Below, one piece after another: positions 49,714-59,611 of a stretch of 64,000 nt of DNA. Location of the stretch: the NCBI RefSeq assembly GCF_002257695.2, contig NZ_CP155571.1. One strand, written 5' to 3'. Source of the DNA: Sporomusa acidovorans. Its GTDB lineage: Bacteria > Bacillota > Negativicutes > Sporomusales > Sporomusaceae. The notes beneath the pieces are model-generated. The model did not search any database and was not told where the DNA came from. It saw only the letters and a program-made list of their open reading frames with translations. Positions within the stretch are counted from its first letter, which is position 1. Each line of letters opens with the position of its first letter. Position numbers and translations under genes: made by a program.

Positions 49714-50760
49714 CTAACCGATGGCTTTTAAGTTTTGATAGCTGCTTTCCTTGTCAGATACCATTTGGCTAACATATTGAGCCAAATCAATTACCCGGCA
49801 GGAATAACCCCATTCATTGTCATACCAGGCAAGTAATTTGAGCTTGCGCTTATCAATTACCATTGTTGAAAGGGCATCTACAATAGCCGAATGGCTGTTA
49901 TTTAAAAAGTCACTGGATACCAGCGGCTCTTCACAATATTCGATAATGCCGCGCAGCGAATGCCTGGCAGACCGCTTTAACGCCTGATTAACCTCTTCCA
50001 CCGTAACATCTCGCTTTAGTTCAACGACCAAATCAGTCAGCGAAACATTCGGCACCGGCACCCGCACCGATATGCCGTTTAATTTTCCCTTTAACTCAGG
50101 TATAACGAGGCCGATTGCCTTAGCTGCCCCGGTGGTGGTCGGAACAATGGATTGCACACAGCTTCTAGCGCGTCGCGGATCTTTATGGCTGTTATCCAAG
50201 ACGCGCTGATCAGTAGTAAACGCATGAATGGTAGACATGAATCCGTTTACAATTCCGAAATTATCATGAATAACTTTGACAACAGGTGCTAAGCAGTTCG
50301 TTGTACACGAAGCATTGGAAATAACATGGTGCAAATCCGGATTATAGGTGGTTTCGTTAACTCCCATAACGATGGTAGGAATATTGTCCTTGGCCGGAGC
50401 TGTAATGATCACCTTTTTAGCGCCATTATTTAAATGCACTTGGCAGTCCTTGCCGGAATTAAATTTTCCGGTTGATTCAATAACAACATCCACATCCAGC
50501 TTGCCCCATGGCAGATTAGCCGGATTGCGATCAGACAGAATCGTGATTGGACGGCCATCAATAATAATTTCAGTATCTGTCGCCTCAACGGTATGATTAA
50601 GTTTGCCATGGGTAGAATCATATTTTAACAGGTGAGCCGAAGCCCTGGCATCAGAAGTGCTATTAATTGCCACCACTTGCATTGCCTTATTATCTAATGC
50701 AGCCCGAAGACACATTCTCCCAATTCGCCCAAAACCATTAATTCCTATTTTTGTTACCAC
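49714..50760 (-). CDS. gap: Glyceraldehyde-3-phosphate dehydrogenase
   Basis: Glycolytic NAD enzyme, 348 residues. N-G-F-G-R-I-G-R at the N terminus binds NAD, S-N-A-S-C-T-T-N-C holds the catalytic Cys, and W-Y-D-N-E-W-G-Y is near the C terminus. GTG start after GGAGGG. It stands alone, not with pgk-tpi-eno. Confidence 0.96.
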   Translation of the reverse strand: MVTKIGINGFGRIGRMCLRAALDNKAMQVVAINSTSDARASAHLLKYDSTHGKLNHTVEATDTEIIIDGRPITILSDRNPANLPWGKLDVDVVIESTGKFNSGKDCQVHLNNGAKKVIITAPAKDNIPTIVMGVNETTYNPDLHHVISNASCTTNCLAPVVKVIHDNFGIVNGFMSTIHAFTTDQRVLDNSHKDPRRARSCVQSIVPTTTGAAKAIGLVIPELKGKLNGISVRVPVPNVSLTDLVVELKRDVTVEEVNQALKRSARHSLRGIIEYCEEPLVSSDFLNNSHSAIVDALSTMVIDKRKLKLLAWYDNEWGYSCRVIDLAQYVSQMVSDKESSYQNLKAIG

Positions 50761-50784
50761 TGTCTTCCCTCCATATTAAATAGT

Positions 50785-50810
50785 ATAGACTCTTTTATAA
50801 TATAGTCTAT
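50785..50810. promoter_or_regulatory. Inverted repeat in the gap leader
   Basis: ATAGACT, 12 bases, AGTCTAT, located between the promoter and the ribosome site of gap. It may be an operator for a sugar-responsive repressor or an RNA stem. Confidence 0.5.
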
Positions 50811-50833
50811 GCTAAACAACATTTACGGTAATT

Positions 50834-50862
50834 AGTATAGCACAATTGTTTTTCTTATTCAA
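50834..50862 (-). promoter_or_regulatory. Promoter of gap
   Basis: On the minus strand TTGAAT (50857-50862) and TATACT (50834-50839) with a 17-base spacer. Confidence 0.65.
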
Positions 50863-51032
50863 TTATAGAATATGCCATTAATAAAAGTATCGTCTTATTA
50901 AAAACCATTTTCCAACAGTCACCTAACAACAGAACCTGCAGTGGCTGCTATAGCAGAAGGAAAATGAAAATCGTTCATAGAATGCCTTACAAAGAAACTT
51001 ATTTTCATTTGCATACTATCTGGAGGCGAACT

Positions 51033-52271
51033 ATGTTACACATTATCAAAACAATGGTTATTATGGTCTTTTTTACTTTTTTGACGGTTTGCGCACAGGC
51101 TCAGGAAGGTAAAATTGAATTATTATGGCCCAATGCTGAGGATGCGGTCATGTATGAGTTGGAGATTGCCACAGTCCCGGTAAATAAAAATATACAGGCA
51201 GCTCAAGAACAGATTATCTATACGGCAACCAACATTTATACCCCTGGTGTTCAATTACCGTTATCCTTATTGGAGGGGCAAGATCTTAAAAAGTTATATT
51301 TCCGGGCCCGGCCGTTAGACTTAGATAAAAACCCCGTAGGCCCTTTTTCCCTGCCACGGAGTCTCGCGGATATGAGTTTGAATCCGATCAAACCAACCCC
51401 CACGGCATTTTTTAATGATCGTCCGGTTCCCTTATATCCTGTTTACTCTTGGATTCCCGTAGCGGGAGCTGTCAAATATGAAATTGAAATTACTGACCAT
51501 TGGCCGGAATCTTTAAATGGAACGGAACCGTCCAAATACCGGATACGTTCCTATTCTGCCGGGCAGGGGTTTGATTTTTACGATCCCAACCCCTTTCGCA
51601 ATGATGGGATTTATTATTGGCGCGTTCTTGCCTATAATGCCGACAACCGGCCAATTGGACTGTACTCGGATCCTGTTCTCTTGCAAGTAAAAACCGGCAG
51701 TTGTGACTGGGCAACCTTCGGCGACAGTATTACCCATGGCGGCGGGGCCATTTCCAATCCGCCATCAGATGGCCGTTTCGACTATGCAACTTATCTGCCA
51801 TATGAGGTACAAAATCTGGGCAAAAGCGGCGATACAGCGGCCATGCTGGAACAACGCTTTGATCAGGATGTACTGCCATTTCAGCCTAAGTATCTATTGA
51901 TTTTAGGAGGCAGCAACAGCATCCGGGGAGGAACAAGCGCAACTTCTGTAATAGCATCTTTAGCCGCTATTAAACAAAAATGTTTAGAAAACAATATCAG
52001 GCCGATTTTTTTGACACTTCCCCCCATAAATCCCGAGCGTATTCTCCGTGTTTTTAACGAGGAAACCGCGCCAAATTGGCAGACCGAATTGGCTAAAGTA
52101 AATACATTTATTAAAAGCCAACCCGATTATGTCGATATTTACCCGGCTTTAGTCGATGAGCAGGGATTCTTACCTGTTAAATATGCGCAAGATGGTCTTC
52201 ATCCTGATATTTCAGCAAAAAAAATCATCGGCCGTAAAGTATCGGATTATCTTAAAGAACACTCTTTATAA
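51033..52271 (+). CDS. Exported SGNH/GDSL-type hydrolase
   Basis: A 412-residue secreted protein. Signal peptide about residues 1-23 (M-V-I-M-V-F-F-T-F-L-T-V-C-A-Q-A). Two fibronectin-like beta segments follow (E-L-L-W-P-N-A-E-D-A-V-M-Y-E-L-E and Y-S-W-I-P-V-A-G-A-V-K-Y-E-I-E). The SGNH domain has nucleophile F-G-D-S-I-T-H-G, block III G-G-S-N-S and catalytic D-G-L-H-P-D. TGGAGG before the ATG at 51033 sets the start. Likely an esterase on envelope carbohydrate or lipid; substrate unknown. Confidence 0.85.
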   Translation: MLHIIKTMVIMVFFTFLTVCAQAQEGKIELLWPNAEDAVMYELEIATVPVNKNIQAAQEQIIYTATNIYTPGVQLPLSLLEGQDLKKLYFRARPLDLDKNPVGPFSLPRSLADMSLNPIKPTPTAFFNDRPVPLYPVYSWIPVAGAVKYEIEITDHWPESLNGTEPSKYRIRSYSAGQGFDFYDPNPFRNDGIYYWRVLAYNADNRPIGLYSDPVLLQVKTGSCDWATFGDSITHGGGAISNPPSDGRFDYATYLPYEVQNLGKSGDTAAMLEQRFDQDVLPFQPKYLLILGGSNSIRGGTSATSVIASLAAIKQKCLENNIRPIFLTLPPINPERILRVFNEETAPNWQTELAKVNTFIKSQPDYVDIYPALVDEQGFLPVKYAQDGLHPDISAKKIIGRKVSDYLKEHSL

Positions 52272-52336
52272 GCCTTTCCTTGCCACTGGAAAGGGAAGGC
52301 AAGCATGAATAATATGTACTAAGTGAAAACTGCAAA

Positions 52337-52376
52337 AAAACAGCTATTTGTCCATTACCGGATAAATAGCTGTTTT
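52337..52376 (+). terminator. Terminator of the SGNH hydrolase gene
   Basis: AAAACAGCTATTT(GTCC) pairs with (GGAT)AAATAGCTGTTTT. The T-run at the right end favours the plus strand. 52377-52561 shows only AT-rich leader sequence before kdpD. Confidence 0.82.
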
Positions 52377-52561
52377 CCCTTTCCCCAACGATTAGAATAA
52401 CGCTGCGCAATTTCCAATAAAGACTTTTAAAGCAATAAGAGGAAATAGACTATATTTTACACAATGTAATGTTTTAAAGAAAGTAAAAAATCATCCATTC
52501 TTTTATTGGCAAAAGGAGTATACTTAGAACAGATTAACAGGAGAGGAATACAAGGATATCC

Positions 52562-55231
52562 ATGAAAGATACAGTGAAACCAAAAGGTAATTTGACGGTT
52601 TTTTTAGGAGCCGCACCGGGAGTTGGCAAAACCTATACGATGCTGGAGGCCGCTCAGCAACGGTTACAGGAAGGGCATGATGTTGTCGTCGCCTGGGCAA
52701 ACACCCATGGAATGCCGGAAACTGAACGGCTGCTGGCTGAGCTTCCGCAAATACCGCTGCCTTTCCGCAATCCTGAAGATCACCACTTGCCGGAGATGGA
52801 TATTGACGCCATTCTTAACCGCAGACCGGAGTTAGTCCTAGTGGATGATCTATCCCATACCAATATTCCGGGGTCGCGCCATGTTCGCCGTTTTCAGGAT
52901 ATCGAGGAAATTCTAAAAGCAGGCATCGATGTTTATACGACCCTTAATATTCAACATATCGAAAGCTTGAACGACATCGTCACCAAAATAACAGGCGTAA
53001 TTGTTAACGAAACAGTTCCTGATCATATTTTAGAAAATGCGGACAGTGTCCAACTTATCGACATACCTTCTGAGGAATTGCTGAAGCGCCTAAAAGAAGG
53101 CAAAGTTAACATTCCGCCTGAAACAGAACCGATTATGCGTAAATTTTTCCGTCCGGGTAATATCAATGCCTTGCGGGAAATGTCGTTACGCTTTACCGCT
53201 AACCGCGTCGATAAAGATTTAAGCGAATATATGGTTGAGCATAAAATTGAGGGGCCCTGGCCGGCGGCAGAACGTGTCATGGTATGTGTAAGTGCCAGTC
53301 CCTTTTCCGCACAGTTAATTCGTGCTGCCCGCCGGCTGGCGGCAGGTATCCAAGCGGAACTGTTAGCCGTCCATATTGAAGCGCCTGCCCGCCGGTTTCC
53401 CGTGGGCGATAAAGAGCGGGACAGAGTAGCCCGTAACATGCGGCTTGCCGAAGATCTCGGCGCCAAAACACTAACAATCATCGGTAAAGACCTGGTTCAG
53501 GAAATTATTGAAGTAGCTTGTGCACAAAATGTGTCAGCTATTGTTATCGGCAAACCACAGCACAGCCGTTTATGGGAACTCTGGCATGGCTCATTAGTGG
53601 ATAAACTCATTCGCCATAGTGGCGGCATAAACATTTATGTGATTCGCGGAGCCGCTGAGCAGGATCAGGACACCGGCATCCGGACAACCGCAAAACCAGA
53701 AGGAGTTAACTGGCGTCAATATTTCGGCGGATTAGCCATGATAACGCTGGCAACACTGTTTTCGCTTTACTTTCTCGAAAAGCTGGAGCTCATCAATATT
53801 GCCTTACTTTATCAGCTTCCTGTTGTTATGAGCGCTTTCTGGTGGGGAAGGTGGCCTTCTTATTTTGCAGCCCTCTGCGGGTTGGCTGCCTTTGATTTTT
53901 TGTTTGTACCGCCAACCCTGACCTTTAGTGTTGCCGATATTCGCTATTTATGGAGTTTTATCACCTTTCTGATAATGGCCTTTGTTATCGGCGGCCGAAC
54001 GGAACTTTTACGCCGGGAAGCGACTTCCGCCCGACAACGGGAAATCAGCACCCGCGCCTTATATCAGTTTAGCAGGGAAATTGCGGGCATTATTGATTTA
54101 GACCTGATTTCCCAGGAATTAGTCAAACAGGCTGCTGATACGCTTGGCAGTTCCGTTCTGGTAATGCTGCCTGATTCATCAGGGCAACTATCGATCCGGG
54201 CTGCAAGCCATGCACACCCTGACGGCAGTAACCAATTGTCGCCAAACCCCACTGAAATGGCCGCCGCCCGCTGGAGTTTTGAACATGCTCAGGTGGCCGG
54301 CCGCTCGACTGATACCCTTTCCTCTGCCAGATATCTGTATACACCACTTAAAACGAATGATAACATTGTCGGCGTTCTGGGCATTTATGTAAAAGAAAAA
54401 AATGTTCTGCCGGAAGAGAAACGCCTGATTGATGCCTGGGCAGGACTAGCGGCTATTGCCGTGGAACGTGTCAAACTGGCGGCTCAGGCCAGGGAAGCCT
54501 CCTTGCTTTTGGAATCAGATCGGCTGCGTACCGCCCTGTTTAACTCCATTTCTCATGAATTAAGAACACCGTTATCCTCCATTATCGGCTCGGTTTCTAC
54601 ACTGGTGGAAGCTGAGAAACTGTACTCGGAAGCCGCCAGACATGAGCTGCTCGAAACCATTCAAGACGGTGCGGCAAGAATGGAACGTATTATTGCTAAT
54701 CTTTTAGATACAGCCCGCCTGGAAAGCGGCATGATGCAACTAAAAATAGACTGGTGTGATATCGAAGATATTATTGGCGCCTCGCTGAACCGGCTTAGGA
54801 AAAGAACGGAACGCTATATTCTTACTGTTAAAACAGCTCCGGACATACCGATGATGAAAGCCGACTGTGTCTTATTAGAGCAGGTTCTCGTTAACATTAT
54901 TGACAACGCCATGAAATATTCACCTGACGGCAGCGAAATCCTGATTAGCGCCAAACCCAAAGAGGCAGCCGTTCTTATTTCCGTGTCCGATAACGGCATA
55001 GGCATACCGGCAGAAGATCTTACTAAAATATTCGATAAGTTTTACCGGATACAGCAACCCAAACATGTTAGCGGCACCGGTTTGGGATTATCCATCTGCA
55101 AAGGCATCGTTGAAGCCCATGGCGGCGTAATCTGGGCTGAAAGAAAGCCTGGCGGGGGATCAACCATTTCGTTTCAAATCCCGGTGGGGGAAAAAGTTGT
55201 TATTCCTGAAAGGATGGTTAACACATTGTGA
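52562..55231 (+). CDS. kdpD: Potassium-sensing histidine kinase KdpD
   Basis: An 889-residue membrane kinase. In order: N-terminal KdpD domain with Walker A G-A-A-P-G-V-G-K-T-Y (residues 17-26) and D-D-L-S-H-T-N; a Usp-like domain (about 235-370) that in other KdpD proteins binds c-di-AMP; four helices (about 390-490); a GAF region; H-box S-I-S-H-E-L-R-T-P; and ATPase boxes N-I-I-D-N-A-M-K-Y-S-P, D-N-G-I-G-I-P and G-T-G-L-G-L-S. Full length, not the short N-terminal form. Overlaps kdpE by four bases. Confidence 0.95.
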   Translation: MKDTVKPKGNLTVFLGAAPGVGKTYTMLEAAQQRLQEGHDVVVAWANTHGMPETERLLAELPQIPLPFRNPEDHHLPEMDIDAILNRRPELVLVDDLSHTNIPGSRHVRRFQDIEEILKAGIDVYTTLNIQHIESLNDIVTKITGVIVNETVPDHILENADSVQLIDIPSEELLKRLKEGKVNIPPETEPIMRKFFRPGNINALREMSLRFTANRVDKDLSEYMVEHKIEGPWPAAERVMVCVSASPFSAQLIRAARRLAAGIQAELLAVHIEAPARRFPVGDKERDRVARNMRLAEDLGAKTLTIIGKDLVQEIIEVACAQNVSAIVIGKPQHSRLWELWHGSLVDKLIRHSGGINIYVIRGAAEQDQDTGIRTTAKPEGVNWRQYFGGLAMITLATLFSLYFLEKLELINIALLYQLPVVMSAFWWGRWPSYFAALCGLAAFDFLFVPPTLTFSVADIRYLWSFITFLIMAFVIGGRTELLRREATSARQREISTRALYQFSREIAGIIDLDLISQELVKQAADTLGSSVLVMLPDSSGQLSIRAASHAHPDGSNQLSPNPTEMAAARWSFEHAQVAGRSTDTLSSARYLYTPLKTNDNIVGVLGIYVKEKNVLPEEKRLIDAWAGLAAIAVERVKLAAQAREASLLLESDRLRTALFNSISHELRTPLSSIIGSVSTLVEAEKLYSEAARHELLETIQDGAARMERIIANLLDTARLESGMMQLKIDWCDIEDIIGASLNRLRKRTERYILTVKTAPDIPMMKADCVLLEQVLVNIIDNAMKYSPDGSEILISAKPKEAAVLISVSDNGIGIPAEDLTKIFDKFYRIQQPKHVSGTGLGLSICKGIVEAHGGVIWAERKPGGGSTISFQIPVGEKVVIPERMVNTL

Positions 55232-55914
55232 AAAAAGGCATGCGTATCCTTATTATTGATGACGAGCCACAAATTAGAAAACTTTTAAAAGTTGCGCTCG
55301 GTGCGCACGGCTATGAAATTGAGGAAGCGACTACAGGAGTTGACGGTATTAGCCGGACGGCCACGTTTAAGCCGGATCTTCTCATTATCGATTTGGGTCT
55401 GCCGGATATAGACGGCAAAGATGTGGTCAAAACAATACGGGAATGGTCGCAAACACCAATTATTGTGTTAACCGTACGTGATCAGGAAGAGGAAAAAATC
55501 GAAGCCCTTGACGCCGGTGCTGATGATTATGTCACCAAACCGTTCAGTGTGGGAGAACTCATGGCCAGAATGCGGGTATCACTCCGGCGGGCGGCTGCTT
55601 CCGAACATGAACCGGTAATAACCTGCGGTGATCTTGTGGTTGATCTGGTACAACGGCGCGTGACCGTTGCCGGCAAGGAAATAAAACTAACTCCTACCGA
55701 ATATGAACTCATCAAAATTCTGGCCCAGCACCGGGGAAGGGTCCTGACGCACAAACAGTTACTGAAAGCGGTTTGGGGTGCAGCTTATGACGAAGACACA
55801 CACTATATCCGGGTCTATATTGGCCAGCTTCGCCGCAAGATCGAAGCCGACCCGACGCAGCCGCGCCATATCATTACCGAATCAGGTGTCGGCTATCGCT
55901 TAATGGACCATTAA
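55228..55914 (+). CDS. kdpE: Response regulator KdpE
   Basis: OmpR-type regulator, 228 residues. Acidic pocket I-I-D-D-E-P, phospho-acceptor in I-I-D-L-G-L-P-D, and Lys in V-T-K-P-F-S. The C-terminal winged helix has L-T-P-T-E-Y-E-L and V-R-V-Y-I-G-Q-L-R-R-K-like segments. GTG start overlapping the kdpD stop. No kdpFABC genes adjoin; the next gene is a KimA-type importer. Confidence 0.95.
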   Translation: MKKGMRILIIDDEPQIRKLLKVALGAHGYEIEEATTGVDGISRTATFKPDLLIIDLGLPDIDGKDVVKTIREWSQTPIIVLTVRDQEEEKIEALDAGADDYVTKPFSVGELMARMRVSLRRAAASEHEPVITCGDLVVDLVQRRVTVAGKEIKLTPTEYELIKILAQHRGRVLTHKQLLKAVWGAAYDEDTHYIRVYIGQLRRKIEADPTQPRHIITESGVGYRLMDH

Positions 55915-55936
55915 CTGCCTGCTTGGCACGCATTTC

Positions 55937-55953
55937 TTTATACTTTCTTTACA
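55937..55953 (+). promoter_or_regulatory. Candidate KdpE-binding box upstream of kimA
   Basis: TTTATACTTTCTTTACA differs at one position from the E. coli kdp operator core as I recall it (TTTATACTTTTTTTACA). A -10-like TACAAT follows at 55997, which puts the box centre near -64, close to its place in E. coli. Confidence 0.65.
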
Positions 55954-56048
55954 TCATAGGACTATTTCTTGACGACATTTTTGCCGGCAACGAGGGTACA
56001 ATAGTAGCTGTCAATAAAGAAATCTATCCATGATTGAGGAGAGTAACC

Positions 56049-57890
56049 ATGTATCGTCAACTACGAAAATTATTTATCGGCCGCCCCCTGCACAACCGTG
56101 AGCTAACTGCTGAGCATTTGCCCAAATGGAAAGCGTTATCGATTTTTTCTTCCGACGCACTCTCTTCGGTTGGTTATGGACCGGAGCAGATTGCTATTAC
56201 GCTAGCTGTACCGGGATTACTGCTCTACGGATATATTGGCTATGTGGCTGCCGCCATTTTAGTGTTACTGGCGATTGTCACTATTTCTTATGTCCAGGTA
56301 TCCCGCGCCAATCCCGGCGGCGGCGGTTCCTACGCAGTCGCCAAAAATAATATCGGTGAATTTCCCGCTTTGGTCGCTGCTGCCGCCTTATTTGCCGATT
56401 ATACCTTAACAGTGGCCGTTAGTGTTTCTTCCGGGACCGAAGCCCTCATATCCGCCTTTCCGGACTTGCTGCACGCAGAAGTAACTATAGACTTATTTGT
56501 CCTCTTTACTATTTTAATGCTGGTCAACCTCCGTGGCGTACGGGAGTCTTCCAATGTTTTTGTATTTCCGACTTATTTTTTCGTTATCAGCATGTTTATC
56601 TTAATTTTGACAGGAGCATATCAGGCCTTCACCGGTACTGCGCCTGTCATTCCCGCAGAGTCTACAACCAAACAACCTTTTGACTGGCTGGTCATAGTAC
56701 TGCTCTTACGGGCTTTTGCCAGCGGCTGCAGCTCCATGACCGGCGTGGAGGCCATCTCCAATGGCGTTCCCATGTTTAAGCAACCGCAGGCGGAAAATGC
56801 AATAAAAACAACCTTCCTGATGGCGGGGATGCTCGCAGTCATGCTGGCCGGCACTACCTTTTTGATTCTTCATAACCACATTCTGCCGCAAGAAAACGTA
56901 ACCATGCTTTCCCGGCTAGCCGAGGAAACTTTTGGCCGGGGCTGGATGTACTATTTTCTCCAACTTGCCACCATGCTGGTCCTGTATTTGGCCGCTAATA
57001 CCTCTTACAACGGGTTACCTCTGCTGCTGTCGATTCTGGCAAGAGACGGCTATATGCCGCGCTATCTGGGAATTCGGGGAGAACGCCTAAGCTTTTCCAA
57101 CGGCATTATTCTCCTGAGCCTGTCTGCCGGCGCCTTAATTGCCGGCTTTGGCGGCAATGTGGAACATTTGATCTCCTTGTACGCAATTGGTGTATTTCTC
57201 TCCTTTACTATTGCGCAAACTGCCCTGGTGATCCATTGGCGGCGGGAAAAGGGACCCAGTTGGAAACTACGGGCCATAATCAACGCTTGCGGCGCTGTTA
57301 TTACCGGGATTGTTGTACTGATTATCGCAATTTCGAAATTTTTCCTAGGCGCCTGGATTGTACTCCTCTTTATTCCGGCTATGATTTATATTTTTAAAGC
57401 CATTAAACAACATTATACCGATATGGCTGAACAGTTACACTTATCTTTTGCTGAATGGGAAGCCTTACAACAGGGGCCTCCGGGAAAAAATATTATTGTT
57501 GTCCCGGTATCAAGTCCCACAAGTGTCGTCGTACAAACGATGCGCTATGCTCATTCTATCAGTATGAATGTAATTGCCTTACATGTTACGACAGACCGGG
57601 AATTAGGCCGCAAAGTAGAAGAAAAGTGGAAAATCTGGGACCCCGGTGTACGCTTGATCACGGTCTATTCCCCTTATCGTCTTGTTATCCAGCCGGTGAT
57701 CCACTTTATTGAAAAATTGCAAAAAAATAAAGCACCGGAAGACTTCATTACTGTCTTAATTCCCGAATTTGAAACGAGAAAATGGTGGCACAGGTTTCTC
57801 CATAATCAAACCGGGTTGATATTAAGAACCTTGCTTATCCTAAAGGAAGATGTAGTGGTAGCCACAATTCCCTACCATCTGAAAAGATAA
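56049..57890 (+). CDS. kimA: KimA (YdaO)-type potassium importer
   Basis: A 613-residue APC-superfamily membrane protein with 12 helices and a cytoplasmic C-terminal domain of about 150 residues. The N-terminal K-W-K-A-L-S-I-F-S-S-D-A-L-S-S-V-G-Y-G-P-E-Q-I block is the KimA signature. The tail has N-I-I-V-V-P-V-S-S-P-T and H-V-T-T-D-R-E. Bacillus KimA is a proton-coupled potassium importer inhibited by c-di-AMP. GAGGAGAG precedes the ATG at 56049. It lies 134 bases after kdpE, which probably controls it. Confidence 0.88.
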   Translation: MYRQLRKLFIGRPLHNRELTAEHLPKWKALSIFSSDALSSVGYGPEQIAITLAVPGLLLYGYIGYVAAAILVLLAIVTISYVQVSRANPGGGGSYAVAKNNIGEFPALVAAAALFADYTLTVAVSVSSGTEALISAFPDLLHAEVTIDLFVLFTILMLVNLRGVRESSNVFVFPTYFFVISMFILILTGAYQAFTGTAPVIPAESTTKQPFDWLVIVLLLRAFASGCSSMTGVEAISNGVPMFKQPQAENAIKTTFLMAGMLAVMLAGTTFLILHNHILPQENVTMLSRLAEETFGRGWMYYFLQLATMLVLYLAANTSYNGLPLLLSILARDGYMPRYLGIRGERLSFSNGIILLSLSAGALIAGFGGNVEHLISLYAIGVFLSFTIAQTALVIHWRREKGPSWKLRAIINACGAVITGIVVLIIAISKFFLGAWIVLLFIPAMIYIFKAIKQHYTDMAEQLHLSFAEWEALQQGPPGKNIIVVPVSSPTSVVVQTMRYAHSISMNVIALHVTTDRELGRKVEEKWKIWDPGVRLITVYSPYRLVIQPVIHFIEKLQKNKAPEDFITVLIPEFETRKWWHRFLHNQTGLILRTLLILKEDVVVATIPYHLKR

Positions 57891-57904
57891 GAATACTATT
57901 AGAC

Positions 57905-57950
57905 GTAAAAATGCCCTATGGCCACTTTGCTGACTATAGGGCACTTTTAC
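57905..57950 (+). terminator. Terminator of kimA
   Basis: GTAAAAATGCCCTAT pairs with ATAGGGCACTTTTAC (one mismatch) around 16 bases, 15 bases after the stop codon. Confidence 0.8.
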
Positions 57951-58455
57951 GCTCGTTGAAATTATATTTTATATGCGCTAAGAATGACGATGAACAACGA
58001 CAATCAGGCCTAAAATCCTAAAAACTTCACTTGAAACACTGCCGGCAGGCAAGCGCGCATACCCGGAAAATAAAACTCTGTCACTGTCCACGTTACTACC
58101 CCCAGTTAAATTTTTATCGATTTGTTCATGCTATATACAACATACTAAAGATTTTTTGCAGGCAAATAATGTGTCGGCAAAACGTTACTAAATATTCTGA
58201 TGATAAAAGTCTTTAGTTATTTCCTGTAAAACAAATAAAAAAAGACAGCATGAGCGGTTCACTCAGTCAGTCTCTCTAACGATCCGTTCTTTATTTTTTA
58301 ATTAAATACCTCTCTTATGATTTTACGAGCTTTTTGCCCGTTAGTCAAGGTATCCCAAGATATTTACTATTCTTATTTACAAAATACCGCAAACCGCAAC
58401 AACTAGTGGTAAAGTAGAAGTAATAAAAGTTAATAAAATTACGGGAGGTATACTC
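57951..58455. other. Intergenic region before the SDR gene
   Basis: About 500 bases without a credible gene. It contains a left-half repeat fragment at 58131-58190 and the SDR ribosome site (GGGAGG) near 58443. An imperfect stem near 58240-58280 could not be interpreted. Confidence 0.6.
58131..58190. repeat. Palindromic intergenic repeat, left-half fragment
   Basis: CTATATACAACATACTAAAG, then ATTTTTTGCAGGC and a diverged arm AATAATGTGTCGGCAAAACG. The right half is missing. Confidence 0.7.
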
Positions 58456-59382
58456 ATGAGAGTTCTGTTAGTAGGCGGAGCGGGCAGTGTCGGACAAAAC
58501 CTCAGCGAATACCTTTATCAACAAGGCCATACGGTAACGGTTGCTGATAAAAACATACGTACTTTTGCTCAAAAAAAGCCTGACGTTGCCACCTGTGTAA
58601 CCGATCTTACGGATAGGGTACTGCTTAGAAATATTGTTGCCGGCAATGAAATTGTTGTTAATTTGGCCTGGAGTTTCAGCGATAAACCGGAATTTTTATT
58701 CGAACATGATATTGTTGATCACATTAATTTACTTCATACCTGTGCCAATGCCGGTGTCAAACGCTTTATCTATACAAGCACTGCCGGCATCTATGGCTCG
58801 CCGCCTGCCCAGCCGGTTGATGAAGCATATTTTTGCCGGCCGGAACAGGCCCGCAAGCCGCTTTATGCGGTAGCCAAACTTTGTGCCGAACAGTTAGCCT
58901 TGGTACTTGGCCGGCAGCATAACCTGCCGGTATCCGTATTCCGCTTTTGGTGGGCATTTGGCAATACAATCGGCGGCAAACACTTGCGCGAACTGATCAG
59001 GCTCGCCTTGAACGGGCAACCATTAAGAATGGTTAAGGGCTCTGACGGAACCTTCGTTACCGTGAATGATATCGGGAGGGCTCTTGAACTGACTGCCAGC
59101 CGCCTGACAGACTGCGGTAATACCTACAATCTGGGCAGCCTGTTTCTGGCTTGGGAGGAAATCGGCCAAACTATTATTGAGTTAACCCAATCAACTTCAA
59201 AATTACAACTTGTAGATCCGAATGACTGGGACGGTCCCGCATTTCTTAACGAAACCTGGCACCTTAGCTGGGATAGGGCCGGCAGGGAAATCGGGTACGC
59301 GCCTCTACTGGATGAAGGCGGTAACCGCAATGTCTTCCGCCAGGCATTGGCAAATTGTATTAAAGAAGTGGCAAATAGATAA
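58456..59382 (+). CDS. Extended SDR, NAD-dependent epimerase/dehydratase
   Basis: A 308-residue Rossmann enzyme. G-G-A-G-S-V-G-Q-N-L is a GxxGxxG variant at the N terminus, N-L-A-W-S-F is the strand 4 region, S-T-A-G-I-Y-G holds the catalytic Ser/Thr and Y-A-V-A-K the Tyr-Lys pair. It probably acts on a nucleotide sugar or similar substrate; the exact substrate is unknown. GGGAGG precedes the ATG. Monocistronic by spacing. Confidence 0.87.
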   Translation: MRVLLVGGAGSVGQNLSEYLYQQGHTVTVADKNIRTFAQKKPDVATCVTDLTDRVLLRNIVAGNEIVVNLAWSFSDKPEFLFEHDIVDHINLLHTCANAGVKRFIYTSTAGIYGSPPAQPVDEAYFCRPEQARKPLYAVAKLCAEQLALVLGRQHNLPVSVFRFWWAFGNTIGGKHLRELIRLALNGQPLRMVKGSDGTFVTVNDIGRALELTASRLTDCGNTYNLGSLFLAWEEIGQTIIELTQSTSKLQLVDPNDWDGPAFLNETWHLSWDRAGREIGYAPLLDEGGNRNVFRQALANCIKEVANR

Positions 59383-59611
59383 AAATTTTCCTATCAGCAT
59401 GCCTAAAAATCGACTTTATCCGACTTTAAAAATAAAAATTCGAAAATTTTGATATTGAGCAGGATTTTTTTACTGATCAGCGAATATACATATAAAAACA
59501 TATTGTGGACTGAGATGAAGAGAAGTCCGGGAATGACCATATAATTTTAGGATGGTTATTTTCGGGTTTCTCTTTTTCTTTTGTCCAAATTCACTAAGAG
59601 GAAGTGAAAGC

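Noticed and set aside
55915..56048. c-di-AMP (ydaO) riboswitch before kimA
   Set aside because: The 134-base gap is short and shows none of the conserved ydaO stems; a KdpE-like box was seen instead.
59420..59445. CodY-like palindrome before the GlpA-like gene
   Set aside because: The centre lacks the required spacing between TTC and GAA.
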